Positions 1-7,245 of a stretch of 13,031 bases of DNA are shown in pieces (the stretch's first letter is position 1; every line of letters begins with the position of its first letter). This stretch comes from Burkholderiaceae bacterium (GTDB lineage Bacteria; Pseudomonadota; Gammaproteobacteria; Burkholderiales; Burkholderiaceae): assembly GCA_025458735.1 (NCBI GenBank), contig JALORV010000006.1, positions 1 through 13,031 on the forward strand. Direction: 5' to 3'. The notes under the pieces were generated by a model that was not told the origin of the DNA, ran no database searches, and saw only the letters and a program-made list of their open reading frames with translations. The translations under genes and the position numbers were made by a program.

Positions 1-336
1 CCGCAGGCGCTCGAGCAGTGGCGCGGGCAATGGCTGGTCGTCAATTTCTGGGCCACCTGGTGCGCGCCCTGCGTCGAAGAGATGCCGATGCTGCAGAAAG
101 TTGCCCTGGAGTATCGCGGCAAGGGCGTGACGGTGATCGGACTCGGCATCGACACGGCGGCTGCCATCCAGCGGTTCCAGAAGGAGCTCCAGCTCGAGCT
201 GCCGCTGCTGGTCGCCGGCGCCACCGGCAGCGAGCTGGCGCGCCAGCTCGGCAATCCGAGCGGCGCGCTGCCGTACACTGTGCTGGTCAGCCCTGCGGGG
301 ACCCTGCTGCGCTCCTGGCTCGACGGCCGCGTCTGA
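1..336 (+). CDS. TlpA/ResA-like thiol-disulfide oxidoreductase (5' partial)
   Basis: This is the C-terminal 111 residues of a thioredoxin-fold protein; the start lies before the window. The redox motif WCAPC is visible (cysteine codons at 61-63 and 70-72), preceded by the strand VVNFWAT, and the cis-proline appears in GALPYTVLV (codon 271-273). These mark the TlpA/ResA/DsbE family, which is usually membrane-anchored or periplasmic and reduces disulfides, for example during cytochrome c maturation. No signal peptide can be seen because the N-terminus is missing. A tlpA-like gene directly before aroQ is a common order in Gammaproteobacteria. The protein stops soon after the last beta strand, at SWLDGRV, without the C-terminal helix usual in the family. 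The TGA at 334-336 could therefore be premature. Confidence 0.85.
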   Translation, partial: PQALEQWRGQWLVVNFWATWCAPCVEEMPMLQKVALEYRGKGVTVIGLGIDTAAAIQRFQKELQLELPLLVAGATGSELARQLGNPSGALPYTVLVSPAGTLLRSWLDGRV

Positions 337-397
337 GCCGGCCTCCCGGCTGGACTTCCGCGCCAACTCCGTTCAGACTTCACGTCTTCAAACAATT

Positions 398-428
398 TTC
401 GACGGCTTCTGTAACCAAGTCCGTCGAA
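398..428. other. Inverted repeat in the tlpA-aroQ spacer
   Basis: TTCGACGG (398-405) and CCGTCGAA (421-428) form a perfect 8-bp stem. A further CTT/AAG pairing inside (406-408 with 417-419) leaves one bulged T. It lies 62 nt after the tlpA-like stop and about 28 nt before aroQ, in the most AT-rich part of this spacer (337-455). No T-tract follows on the + strand, so it is not a standard terminator. It could be an operator or a leader hairpin of the aroQ-accBC transcript. I could not find a convincing promoter here. Confidence 0.4.
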
Positions 429-455
429 CTGTCAATAAAACCGATCGGGAGGGAT

Positions 456-879
456 GTGTCACACCGCATTCTCGTCCTCAACGGCCCCAACCTGACCGGC
501 CGTTTACGGCAAGCGCACGCTTGTCGACATCGAGCAGGAGCTCAAGGAAGTTGCCGGCAGATACAAGGCTGATGTCGTCTTTTTCCAGAGCAATCATGAA
601 GGCGCGCTTATCGAGCGCCTGCACTCGGCGCGGACCGACGGCACCAGCTTCGTCGTTGTGAATGCCGGCGCCTATACGCATACGAGCATCGCGCTGCGCG
701 ACGCGTTCGCGGCCGTCGCCCTGCCCTTCGTCGAAGTCCACCTCTCGAACCTTCATCGACGCGAAGAATTCCGGCATCGGTCGCTGCTGGCCGACCTGGC
801 CATCGGATCGATCGTCGGGCTGGGCGCGGCCGGTTATCGGTACGCCCTCGAGTACGCCCTCACCGAACGCACCAGTTGA
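456..879 (+). pseudogene. aroQ: 3-dehydroquinate dehydratase, type II (frame disrupted)
   Basis: AroQ catalyses the third shikimate-pathway step, dehydrating 3-dehydroquinate to 3-dehydroshikimate. The N-terminus RILVLNGPNL is read from GTG 456, with a GGAGGG-like purine run just upstream. The rest, from VYGKRTLVDIEQEL to the stop at 877-879, is in the +1 frame and includes the family motifs QSNHEG, NAGAYTHTS and VEVHLSN. Between the parts, the family segment NLLGTREP is missing. This is the flexible lid carrying the catalytic arginine next to the active-site tyrosine of VYG. A deletion of about 20 nt near 495 fits both the lost residues and the frame change, and would restore about 147 codons, the normal size. 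As written the gene cannot make active enzyme. It is either a real pseudogene or, more likely, a sequence error. Confidence 0.85.
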
Positions 880-903
880 GCGGCTGCGGCCGCTGCGGAC
901 ACC

Positions 904-1336
904 ATGGACCTGCGCAAGCTCAAGACCCTGATCGACCTGGTCGCCGAGTCCGGCATCGCCGAACTCGAAGTCACCGAGGGCGAAGACAAGGTTCGCATCG
1001 TCAAGACGGCCGGCATCGCCACGACCGCGCCAGCACCGGCCCCGGTGGCGGCCATGCCGCCCCAGGTTGCTGCCGCGACCGTCGCGGGTGCCACGCCCGC
1101 GACGCCGGAACCTGAAGTCGCCGATGGTGGGCACGTTTTACCGATCGCCGAGTCCGGGGGCGCCGGCATTCATCGAGCCCGGCGCCGTCGTCAAGCCGGG
1201 CGACACGCTGTGCATCATCGAAGCGATGAAACTGCTCAACGAGATCGAGGCCGAGGTCGGCGGCACCGTGAAGAAAATCCTCGTCGACAACGGCCAGCCG
1301 GTCGAATACGGCCAGCCGCTGTTCCTGATCGAATAG
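904..1336 (+). pseudogene. accB: Biotin carboxyl carrier protein of acetyl-CoA carboxylase (frame disrupted)
   Basis: AccB carries the biotin that AccC carboxylates and the carboxyltransferase discharges to form malonyl-CoA for fatty-acid synthesis. The N-terminal domain [20 protein letters not shown] starts at ATG 904, followed by an Ala/Pro linker in the same frame to about 1110. The C-terminal biotinyl domain ([18 protein letters not shown], then EAMKLLN with the biotinylated lysine codon at 1229-1231, ending PLFLIE) lies in the +1 frame, up to TAG 1334-1336. The switch falls near 1105-1118, at the linker-domain junction. The usual Gly-His before the V/L-K-SPMVG strand is absent, so more than two bases may be lost. 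accB is normally essential and its partner accC is intact, so a sequence error is more likely than true decay. Start and domain assignment are firm; the exact lesion is not. Confidence 0.88.
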
Positions 1337-1368
1337 GTCCGCCGTGACGACGGAAGATCGCCGACACG

Positions 1369-1386
1369 GGCGCGCCGCCGCGCGCC
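1369..1386 (+). other. Hairpin in the accB-accC spacer
   Basis: GGCGCGC (1369-1375), loop CGCC and GCGCGCC (1380-1386) form a perfect 7-bp GC stem in the 93-nt gap between accB and accC. No U-tract follows. It would sit in the accBC mRNA and may act as a processing or stability element. In such GC-rich sequence it could also be chance. Confidence 0.35.
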
Positions 1387-1429
1387 TCCCGAGTTTCGCG
1401 CGCACCGGCCGGCGCCGGCACTGAATCCC

Positions 1430-2782
1430 ATGTTCAAGAAGATCCTGATCGCCAATCGTGGAGAGATCGCGCTGCGGATCCAGCGCGCCTGCCGCGAGAT
1501 GGGCATCAAGACCGTCGTGGTCCATTCGGAAGCAGACACGGACGCCAAGTACGTCAAGCTCGCCGACGAGTCGGTCTGCATCGGACCGCCGCCATCGCGC
1601 GAGAGCTATCTCAACATTCCGGCGATCATCAGCGCAGCGGAAGTCACCGATGCGGAGGCGATCCATCCGGGCTATGGCTTCCTGTCGGAAAACGCCGACT
1701 TCGCCGAGCGCGTCGAGAAAAGCGGGTTCGTTTTCATCGGACCACGACCCGAGTCGATCCGGCTGATGGGCGACAAGGTGTCGGCCAAGCAGGCCATGAC
1801 GGCTGCCGGGGTGCCGACGGTTCCGGGCTCTCAGGGTGCGCTCGCGGAAGAGCCGCGCGAGATCGTCCGGGCCGCGCGCGCGGTCGGTTATCCCGTGATC
1901 ATCAAGGCGGCCGGCGGTGGCGGCGGCCGCGGCATGCGCGTCGTGCACACCGAGGCCGCGCTGATCAACGCGGTCACGATGACCCGCCAGGAGGCCCAGT
2001 CGGCGTTCGGCAATCCCGCCGTCTACATGGAAAAGTACCTCGAAACGCCGCGGCACATCGAGATCCAGGTGCTGGCCGACCAGCATCGCAACGCTGTTTG
2101 GCTCGGCGAGCGCGACTGCTCGATGCAACGCCGCCACCAGAAGATCATCGAGGAGGCACCCGCCCCCGGCATCGCGCGGCGCCTGATCGACAAGATCGGC
2201 GATCGCTGTGTCGAGGCCTGCCGCAAGATCAACTATCGCGGCGCCGGCACCTTCGAGTTCCTCTACCAGGACAACGAGTTCTATTTCATCGAAATGAACA
2301 CGCGCGTGCAGGTCGAGCACCCGGTCACCGAGATGGTCACCGGCATCGACATCGTGCAGGAGCAGATCCGGGTGGCGGCCGGCGAGAAGCTGCGCCTGCG
2401 CCAGCGGGACATCGTGCAGAAGGGCCACGCGATCGAGTGCCGCATCAACGCCGAGGATCCGTTCCGCTTCACGCCGTCGCCGGGCCGCATCACCGGCTGG
2501 CATCCGCCAGGAGGTCCCGGCGTGCGGGTCGACTCGCACGCCTACGCCGGCTACTTCGTGCCGCCGAACTACGACTCGATGATCGGCAAGGTGATCTGCT
2601 ACGGCGACACGCGCGACCAGGCACTGGCGCGCATGCGGATCGCGCTCTCGGAAATGGTGGTCGAGGGCATCCTGACCAACATTCCGCTGCACCGCGAACT
2701 GCTGATGGACGAGAAGTTCGTGCTGGGAGGCACCAGCATCCACTACCTCGAGAAGCGGATCGCGGCGCGCCACGGCGCCTGA
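1430..2782 (+). CDS. accC: Acetyl-CoA carboxylase, biotin carboxylase subunit
   Basis: AccC uses ATP and bicarbonate to carboxylate the biotin on AccB, the first half-reaction of acetyl-CoA carboxylase in the cytoplasm. The 450-residue length is typical. The N-terminal domain starts [14 protein letters not shown] and contains [15 protein letters not shown] (79-93). The ATP-grasp region has the glycine-rich loop after K159 ([11 protein letters not shown]). Residues matching the E. coli catalytic and binding positions all fall at identical numbers: K116, K159, H209, K238, E276, E288, R292 and R338. The biotin carboxylase C-terminal domain follows from about 335 (ECRINAEDP). ATG 1430 was chosen because the protein begins exactly at the family N-terminus, although no clear Shine-Dalgarno is visible. 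prmA starts 5 nt after the stop, so the genes are probably co-transcribed. Confidence 0.98.
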   Translation: MFKKILIANRGEIALRIQRACREMGIKTVVVHSEADTDAKYVKLADESVCIGPPPSRESYLNIPAIISAAEVTDAEAIHPGYGFLSENADFAERVEKSGFVFIGPRPESIRLMGDKVSAKQAMTAAGVPTVPGSQGALAEEPREIVRAARAVGYPVIIKAAGGGGGRGMRVVHTEAALINAVTMTRQEAQSAFGNPAVYMEKYLETPRHIEIQVLADQHRNAVWLGERDCSMQRRHQKIIEEAPAPGIARRLIDKIGDRCVEACRKINYRGAGTFEFLYQDNEFYFIEMNTRVQVEHPVTEMVTGIDIVQEQIRVAAGEKLRLRQRDIVQKGHAIECRINAEDPFRFTPSPGRITGWHPPGGPGVRVDSHAYAGYFVPPNYDSMIGKVICYGDTRDQALARMRIALSEMVVEGILTNIPLHRELLMDEKFVLGGTSIHYLEKRIAARHGA

Positions 2783-2787
2783 TCGGC

Positions 2788-3696
2788 GTGCTGCACGAAC
2801 TGACGCTGCTCGCTGACGAGCACGACGCGGAGCCGCTGGCAGATGCACTGCTGGCAGCCGGCGCACTGTCGGTGGCGGTCGAGGATGCCGATGCGGACAC
2901 CGCTGTCGAGTCGGCGCTGTACGGCGAGCCGGGACTGCACCCGCAGCGGCAGGCCTGGCAGCGCAGCCGCCTGCGCATCCTGTTCGATGGCCAGGAGCCG
3001 GATGCCGGGCCGCTCATCGAGCGGGCGGCGGCGGCCGCTGGCCTGAAGCAGCCCGGACGCATCGAGTCCTGCGCCATCGTCAACGAAACCGACTGGGTAC
3101 GCGCCACGCAGTCGCAGTTTCCGCCAACTCGCATCAGTGACCGGCTGTGGATCGTGCCCTCGTGGCACAAGGCCCCTCCCGGTGACGTCGTCGCCGTGCG
3201 GCTCGATCCCGGCGTGGCATTCGGCACGGGCACACATCCCACCACCCAGCTTTGCCTGGCCTGGCTCGATGCCCATCTGCAGGCGGGACACAGTGTGCTC
3301 GACTACGGCTGCGGCTCCGGAATCCTCGCGATCGCCGCCGGCCTGCTCGGAGCAAAGCCAATCGTCGGCGTCGATGTCGATGCGCAGGCACTGGCCGCGG
3401 CGCGCGACAACTCGGCGAGCAACGGCGTCGACGCACGCTACACTGAACCCGCCGGACTCGCTGCCGGCCCGTTCGATATCGTGCTCGCCAACATCCTGTC
3501 GAATCCGCTGAAGCTGCTCGCCCCGGCGCTGCTTGCCCGCGTCGGCAAGGGCGGGGCATTGGTCCTGTCGGGCGTACTCGAGCGACAGGCCGAAGAGGTG
3601 ATCGCGGCCTATCGGCAGGCCGACGCCGATGTTCCGATGCGCGTCTGGCAGGTCGTCGACGGTTGGGCCTGTCTCGCAGGACGGCGCGTGGCATGA
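2788..3696 (+). CDS. prmA: Ribosomal protein L11 methyltransferase
   Basis: PrmA trimethylates lysines and the N-terminus of ribosomal protein L11 using S-adenosylmethionine. The 302-residue protein has the small N-terminal recognition domain (MLHELTLLADEHDAEPL, about 1-70) and a class I methyltransferase domain. Its PrmA signature DPGVAFGTGTHPTT is at 140-153, the SAM-binding motif LDYGCGSGIL at 171-180, the acidic strand GVDVDAQAL near 194-202, and the substrate loop LANILSNPL at 233-241. The start is GTG 2788. The frame is open far upstream through accC, but the family N-terminus fits this codon. It follows accC by 5 nt, a neighbour order seen in many Gammaproteobacteria. In enterobacteria dusB-fis comes next; here a DUF3426 gene follows instead. 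Confidence 0.95.
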   Translation: MLHELTLLADEHDAEPLADALLAAGALSVAVEDADADTAVESALYGEPGLHPQRQAWQRSRLRILFDGQEPDAGPLIERAAAAAGLKQPGRIESCAIVNETDWVRATQSQFPPTRISDRLWIVPSWHKAPPGDVVAVRLDPGVAFGTGTHPTTQLCLAWLDAHLQAGHSVLDYGCGSGILAIAAGLLGAKPIVGVDVDAQALAAARDNSASNGVDARYTEPAGLAAGPFDIVLANILSNPLKLLAPALLARVGKGGALVLSGVLERQAEEVIAAYRQADADVPMRVWQVVDGWACLAGRRVA

Positions 3697-3749
3697 ACGC
3701 GCACGGCCGGTCCGCAGCGCCCATCACGCAACGCCGGGCCACCTGATCG

Positions 3750-4922
3750 ATGGCACTCGCCACCAAGTGCCCCCAATGCGGCGCGATGTTCCGCGTCGTG
3801 GCCGACCAGCTGAAGCTGCGTGGCGGCCTGGTCCGTTGTGGCCAGTGCCGTACCGTATTCGACGCCATCGGCAGCCTCGCCTATGTGGAGGACGCCACCC
3901 TTTCGGCGGCGCAGCCGGACGACACGGCCGCGCCGAAACCCGCAGAATCTCCTGCGTACTCCGCCGGTCCACCCCCGCCTCCGACACCACCGCCTTCACC
4001 CGCACCGGCGCCATCGCGCAACGAGGCGGAGCGCTCACGCAGCGGCACGGACCGCAAAGCCTCCGTGATCGAGCGCAACCGCGATGCGGCCGATCGCAAG
4101 CGCAGGGCGCTCGGCCCGTCGACCACGTTGCGGATTGCACCCGGCGCAGCCCCGGTGGCCACGGTGTCGCAGGAGTTGCCGCCTGCACCGGCCGAGCGGC
4201 CGGGGCGACGCACGGTTCAGGCCACACCGGCCGAGGAACCGACACTCGCCGAAAGCGGCGTGCCGACCTTGCTGGCTCCGGGGCCGCTGACCGACGCGAC
4301 GGCGGCAGATGCAGCAAGCCTCGACGGCATCGAAGTCATCGAAGTGGCCGCGCCGCCGGAGTCGCCTGCCATCGCTGCGGCCGCGCCGGCCGAGGAACCC
4401 GCCTTCGTTCGCGCCACCCGTGAGAAGCCGCAGCGCAGCTTCTCCATCGTCTTCGGCGGGGGCTCGGTCGTGCTGCTGTTGCTGGCGGCGATCCAGCTCG
4501 CCATCGTCTTTCGTGCCGAAGTGCTGACGCGGTGGCCCGGCAGCCGACCGGCCCTGGTCCAGCTGTGCAGTGTCTTCGCGTGCTCCCTGGGATGGCCGAC
4601 GCGACCTGACCAGCTCGCGGTGATCGGCAGCGAACTGCAGCAGATCCCCGGCACCGACGTGCTCGAGCTGACGGCCGTGATCCGGAACCGTGCGCCATTC
4701 ACGCAGGCGTTGCCGGCGCTCGAAGTCACGCTCAGCGACACCCAGAACCGGCCCGTCGCGCGCAAGGTCTTCGGGCCTGCCGACTATCTGGCGGCCGCCG
4801 GGGAGCCGCGTACCCGTCTCGACGAAGGACTGGGTGCCGGTGCCGACATGACGATCAGGCTGCACTTCGAGGCGCGCGGACTGCAGCCGGCCGGCTTTCT
4901 CGTCTACCCCTTCTATATATAA
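3750..4922 (+). CDS. Zinc-ribbon and DUF3426 domain membrane protein
   Basis: This 390-residue protein of unknown function begins with an MJ0042-type zinc ribbon: CPQC at 7-10 and CGQC at 30-33 supply four cysteine ligands. A long low-complexity linker rich in Pro, Ala and Glu follows (about 50-225, with a proline run at 74-83). One transmembrane helix is visible at about 231-254 (GGGSVVLLLLAAIQLAIVF). The C-terminal half (about 260-388, including CSVFACSLGWPTRPDQL and the motif ELTAVIRNRAPF) matches the DUF3426 pattern. The expected topology is a cytoplasmic zinc ribbon with the DUF3426 part outside the inner membrane. Genes of this type often follow prmA in Xanthomonadales and relatives. 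No specific substrate or partner is established. ATG 3750 gives the canonical start of the ribbon, and no Shine-Dalgarno is obvious. Confidence 0.9.
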   Translation: MALATKCPQCGAMFRVVADQLKLRGGLVRCGQCRTVFDAIGSLAYVEDATLSAAQPDDTAAPKPAESPAYSAGPPPPPTPPPSPAPAPSRNEAERSRSGTDRKASVIERNRDAADRKRRALGPSTTLRIAPGAAPVATVSQELPPAPAERPGRRTVQATPAEEPTLAESGVPTLLAPGPLTDATAADAASLDGIEVIEVAAPPESPAIAAAAPAEEPAFVRATREKPQRSFSIVFGGGSVVLLLLAAIQLAIVFRAEVLTRWPGSRPALVQLCSVFACSLGWPTRPDQLAVIGSELQQIPGTDVLELTAVIRNRAPFTQALPALEVTLSDTQNRPVARKVFGPADYLAAAGEPRTRLDEGLGAGADMTIRLHFEARGLQPAGFLVYPFYI

Positions 4923-4999
4923 GTGGCTGCGCGGGACGCGTGTCCGGTGTTCCGGCCTCGCCCCGCCTGCTGCACAGACTCCACCCCGAGGCCATTCCC

Positions 5000-5935
5000 A
5001 TGCGCACGCTGATCTGCGGTTCCATCGCCTACGACACGGTGATGGTGTTCCAGGGCCGCTTTGCCGATCACATCCTGCCCGACCAGGTCCACATCCTCAA
5101 CGTCTCGTTCCTCGTGCCCGAGATGAAGCGCGAGTTCGGCGGCTGCGCCGGCAACATCGCTTACAGCCTGAAGTGCCTCGGCGGCGAGCCGCTGCCGATG
5201 GCGACCGTGGGCGAAGATGCCGGCCCGTACCTGGAGCGACTCGACGCACTGGCGATCGACCGCCGGCATGTGACGCAGCTGGCCGGAACCTATACCGCGC
5301 AGGCTTTCATCACCACCGACCTCAACGACAACCAGCTCACCGCATTCCACCCGGGAGCGATGGGCCAGTCCCATTTGAATGCCGTGCCGGCGGGAGCCGA
5401 TGTCAGCCTCGGCATCATTGCGCCGGACGGCCGCGAAGGCATGCAGCAGCACGCGCAGCAGTTCGCGGAACAGGGCATCCCCTTCATCTTCGATCTTGGC
5501 CAGGCGATGCCGCTGTTCAACGGCGAGGAACTGCTCTGGTTCATCGCCCGTGCCAGCTACGTGACGCTGAACGACTACGAGGCACGCGTCGTGGTGGAGC
5601 GCACGAAGCTGTCGCTGCCCGAACTGGCTGCCCGCGTGAAGGCACTGGTGGTGACGCGCGGTGCCGAAGGCTCCGACATCTACGTCGGCGGCGACACCTT
5701 GCATGTACCCGTCGCACCGGTGGCCCGTGTCGTCGACCCGATCGGCTGCGGCGACGCCTACCGCGGCGGGCTGCTTTACGGCATCGCGAATGAACTCGAC
5801 TGGGAAACCAGCGGCCGGCTTGCGGCCGTCATGGGGGCCATCAAGATCGAGTCCGGCGGCGCCCAGAACTACGTCGCTGACCGAGCGGCCATCGCACAGC
5901 GCTTTTTCGAGGCATTTGGTTACCGGCCGTGGTAG
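5000..5935 (+). CDS. PfkB-family carbohydrate kinase, adenosine kinase-like
   Basis: This ribokinase-fold kinase of 311 residues transfers phosphate from ATP to a sugar or nucleoside. The N-terminal strand is LICGSIAYDTVM, and the glycine-rich FGGCAGNIAYSL (47-58) is PfkB signature 1. NDYEA (191-195) and VVTRGAEGS (218-226) are nucleotide-binding segments. The anion hole and catalytic Asp are in DPIGCGDAYRGGLL (246-259; Asp252). The common family motif here is DTTGAGD; the Ile and Cys variants are unusual but keep the essential Gly and Asp. FGGCAGN and the length resemble the bacterial adenosine kinase-like branch, so a purine nucleoside substrate is a reasonable guess, not a proven one. ATG 5000 was chosen over an in-frame GTG at 4940, which would add an unconserved tail. 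The gene converges on yggT. Confidence 0.88.
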   Translation: MRTLICGSIAYDTVMVFQGRFADHILPDQVHILNVSFLVPEMKREFGGCAGNIAYSLKCLGGEPLPMATVGEDAGPYLERLDALAIDRRHVTQLAGTYTAQAFITTDLNDNQLTAFHPGAMGQSHLNAVPAGADVSLGIIAPDGREGMQQHAQQFAEQGIPFIFDLGQAMPLFNGEELLWFIARASYVTLNDYEARVVVERTKLSLPELAARVKALVVTRGAEGSDIYVGGDTLHVPVAPVARVVDPIGCGDAYRGGLLYGIANELDWETSGRLAAVMGAIKIESGGAQNYVADRAAIAQRFFEAFGYRPW

Positions 5936-5963
5936 CGGACGGCACTGCCGGCATGCGCCTGCC

Positions 5964-6503
5964 TCAGAAACTCAGGCGGCCGACCACCATTTGCAGCAGG
6001 TAGACCGCGATCAGCAGCACCATGGGCGACAGGTCGATACCGCCGATGGTCGGCAGGATGCGGCGGATCGGTTCGAGCAGCGGCCGCAGCAGCACTGAAA
6101 GCGCCGGCGCCACCGGCGCCAGTGGATTGACCCAGCTGATCAGCACGTAGATGAGTGTCACCCAGACGATCAGTGTCAGCGCCCAATAAAGGAACTGGCG
6201 CAGACCGTCCGCAAGCAGCGCATCGATGGCCAGCGGGAAGCCGGACACCAGCAGTTTGGCCGCAATCACGAGCAGGGTGACCAGCAGTGCAGCCAGCACG
6301 GCGGCCCACTCGATGCGACCGCGCGACGGGATGATCCGGGCGAGCGGCTTTACCAGCCAGTCGGTCAGGACTCTCGCAAAGTGCGCCAGCGGATTGCGCG
6401 AAGGCATTCCGGTCGCGCCAATCCAGGTGCGCAGCAGCAGCAGGCCGACCAGCAATGATCCGAGGATATCGAGCAGCGCCCGCGCAAGATCGACCAGGAG
6501 CAT
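5964..6503 (-). CDS. yggT: YggT family integral membrane protein
   Basis: This 179-residue hydrophobic protein has two similar halves, as is typical of YggT (E. coli 188 residues). Each half has a membrane segment, a polar loop and a second membrane segment. The first half contains LVGLLLLRTW and VKPLARIIPS; the second contains LIYVLISWVNP and LLEPIRRILPTIGGIDLSP, the latter being the YggT signature with the Pro-Ile-Arg-Arg loop. About four transmembrane helices are expected. The family has been linked to osmotic and potassium stress tolerance and, in some phyla, to division and FtsZ placement; the precise role is unknown. In many Gammaproteobacteria yggT sits beside proC/yggS, but here it stands alone between a kinase and histone-like genes. 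ATG 6503 lacks a strong Shine-Dalgarno. Confidence 0.92.
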   Translation of the reverse strand: MLLVDLARALLDILGSLLVGLLLLRTWIGATGMPSRNPLAHFARVLTDWLVKPLARIIPSRGRIEWAAVLAALLVTLLVIAAKLLVSGFPLAIDALLADGLRQFLYWALTLIVWVTLIYVLISWVNPLAPVAPALSVLLRPLLEPIRRILPTIGGIDLSPMVLLIAVYLLQMVVGRLSF

Positions 6504-6530
6504 TGAGTTGCCATCAGTTGCGACCGCCGG

Positions 6531-6536
6531 ATTGTA
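6531..6536 (-). promoter_or_regulatory. Possible -10 element for yggT
   Basis: On the minus strand TACAAT (5 of 6 matches to TATAAT) lies 27 nt before the yggT start, between that start and the upstream terminator at 6585-6610. yggT needs its own promoter because of that terminator. No good -35 is seen at 16-18 bp, so the call is tentative. Confidence 0.3.
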
Positions 6537-6584
6537 GCGGCGTGCAGTTTGGCATCACGGGAAGAACGACATCGCGTGACGCCG

Positions 6585-6610
6585 AAAAAAACGGGCGCTG
6601 AGTGCGCCCG
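6585..6610 (-). terminator. Intrinsic terminator of the 154-aa histone-like gene
   Basis: Read on the minus strand: CGGGCGC, loop ACTCA, GCGCCCG (perfect 7-bp stem, 6592-6610), then seven Ts (6591-6585). It begins 27 nt after the stop codon of the histone-like gene and separates it from yggT. This is a textbook Rho-independent terminator. Confidence 0.9.
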
Positions 6611-6637
6611 CGAGCAGTGCTCTTGAAGCTTCTGGGT

Positions 6638-7102
6638 CTAGGGACGGCTGCCCGTCGGGAACGGCCAGGCCGCTGCCGGATTCAGTGCCGTCTTGGCGCC
6701 GGGTGCTGCAGCCGTCGACGGTGCTGCCGGCGCCGGCGCTGGGGCCGGAGCAGGCTTGGCCGCCACCTTTGCGACTGCCGCCTTCACCGCCTTGGGCGCG
6801 GGTGCAGCCTTCACTTTGGCAACGACCTTTTTCACCTTCGCCTTGGTGACAGCCTTCTTGGCTTTGGCGACGGCCTTTTTCGCCTTCTTTGCGGTCTTTT
6901 TGACTGCCCGCTTGGCCGTGGCCTTTTTCACGGTCTTTTTGACCGCGCGCTTTGCCTTGACTTTCTTGACTGTCTTTTTTGCCTTTGCCTTGGTGGCGGC
7001 CTTTTTTACGGCACGCTTGGCCTTGGCCCGCTTCACCGCCTTTTTCGCCTTGACGGCGGTCTTCTTGGCGGTGCGCTTCTTGGCAGCTTTCTTGGTTGCC
7101 AT
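6638..7102 (-). CDS. Histone H1-like Lys/Ala-rich DNA-binding protein (154 aa)
   Basis: The protein is built almost wholly from Lys, Ala, Val, Thr and Arg: residues 1-112 are irregular KKA/KKT/AKRAVKK repeats, 113-135 is a Pro-Ala tract (KPAPAPAPAPAAP), and it ends in an uncharged tail (NPAAAWPFPTGSRP). This is the composition of eukaryotic H1 C-terminal tails and of bacterial H1-like proteins such as Hc1 or AlgP, which bind DNA nonspecifically and compact the nucleoid. No globular domain is present. ATG 7102 is chosen because AGGAGG (7108-7113) lies 5 nt upstream; an in-frame ATG at 7198 would read through an inverted repeat. It shares the start MATKKAAKK with the 49-residue gene upstream, which suggests duplication. 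The repeat makes the region prone to slippage or copy-number change. An intrinsic terminator follows. Confidence 0.88.
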   Translation of the reverse strand: MATKKAAKKRTAKKTAVKAKKAVKRAKAKRAVKKAATKAKAKKTVKKVKAKRAVKKTVKKATAKRAVKKTAKKAKKAVAKAKKAVTKAKVKKVVAKVKAAPAPKAVKAAVAKVAAKPAPAPAPAPAAPSTAAAPGAKTALNPAAAWPFPTGSRP

Positions 7103-7142
7103 TTCAGCCTCCTGGAAGAATGAGCATGAAGTTGTCAGCAGC

Positions 7143-7195
7143 GCATTGCCGCCCGGGCGCAGGCGCTTTGATCGCTCGAACCCGGGCCGCAATGC
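7143..7195. repeat. Long imperfect inverted repeat between the histone-like genes
   Basis: GCATTGCCGCCCGGG (7143-7157) and CCCGGGCCGCAATGC (7181-7195) are complementary over 15 bp except one central mismatch, around a 23-nt loop. It lies 41-93 nt upstream of the 154-residue histone-like gene, within its leader or promoter region. Two bases separate it from the hairpin at 7198-7223. It could be a regulator-binding palindrome, an RNA leader structure or a cruciform. No protein-binding consensus is recognised. Confidence 0.6.
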
Positions 7196-7197
7196 CA

Positions 7198-7223
7198 CAC
7201 CGGCTGCCCAAGGGCAGCCGGTG
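7198..7223 (-). terminator. Strong hairpin after the 49-aa histone-like gene (probable terminator)
   Basis: CACCGGCTGCCC (7198-7209), loop AA, GGGCAGCCGGTG (7212-7223): a perfect 12-bp inverted repeat 22 nt downstream of the stop of the short histone-like gene. Its position suggests a transcription end or mRNA-protecting structure. No T-run follows on either strand, so read-through into the longer histone-like gene is likely. Confidence 0.5.
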
Positions 7224-7245
7224 GTTGCTACTTAACTTCCGCGAG

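Noticed and set aside
489..1115. Programmed ribosomal frameshifting as the explanation for aroQ and accB
   Set aside because: aroQ has lost conserved residues, not just frame; the shared heptamer is in different phases, and no stimulatory structure or family precedent is known to me.
1001..2866. Long minus-strand open frame opposite accB-accC
   Set aside because: Arg/Ala/Asp/Leu-rich shadow of accC in GC-rich codons; no motifs or ribosome site, and accC is unambiguous.
6602..7235. Plus-strand frames rich in Phe/Leu/Ala across the histone-like gene, resembling membrane proteins
   Set aside because: Lys codons AAG/AAA read antisense as Leu/Phe, giving false hydrophobic proteins; the minus-strand genes have good ribosome sites and a terminator.
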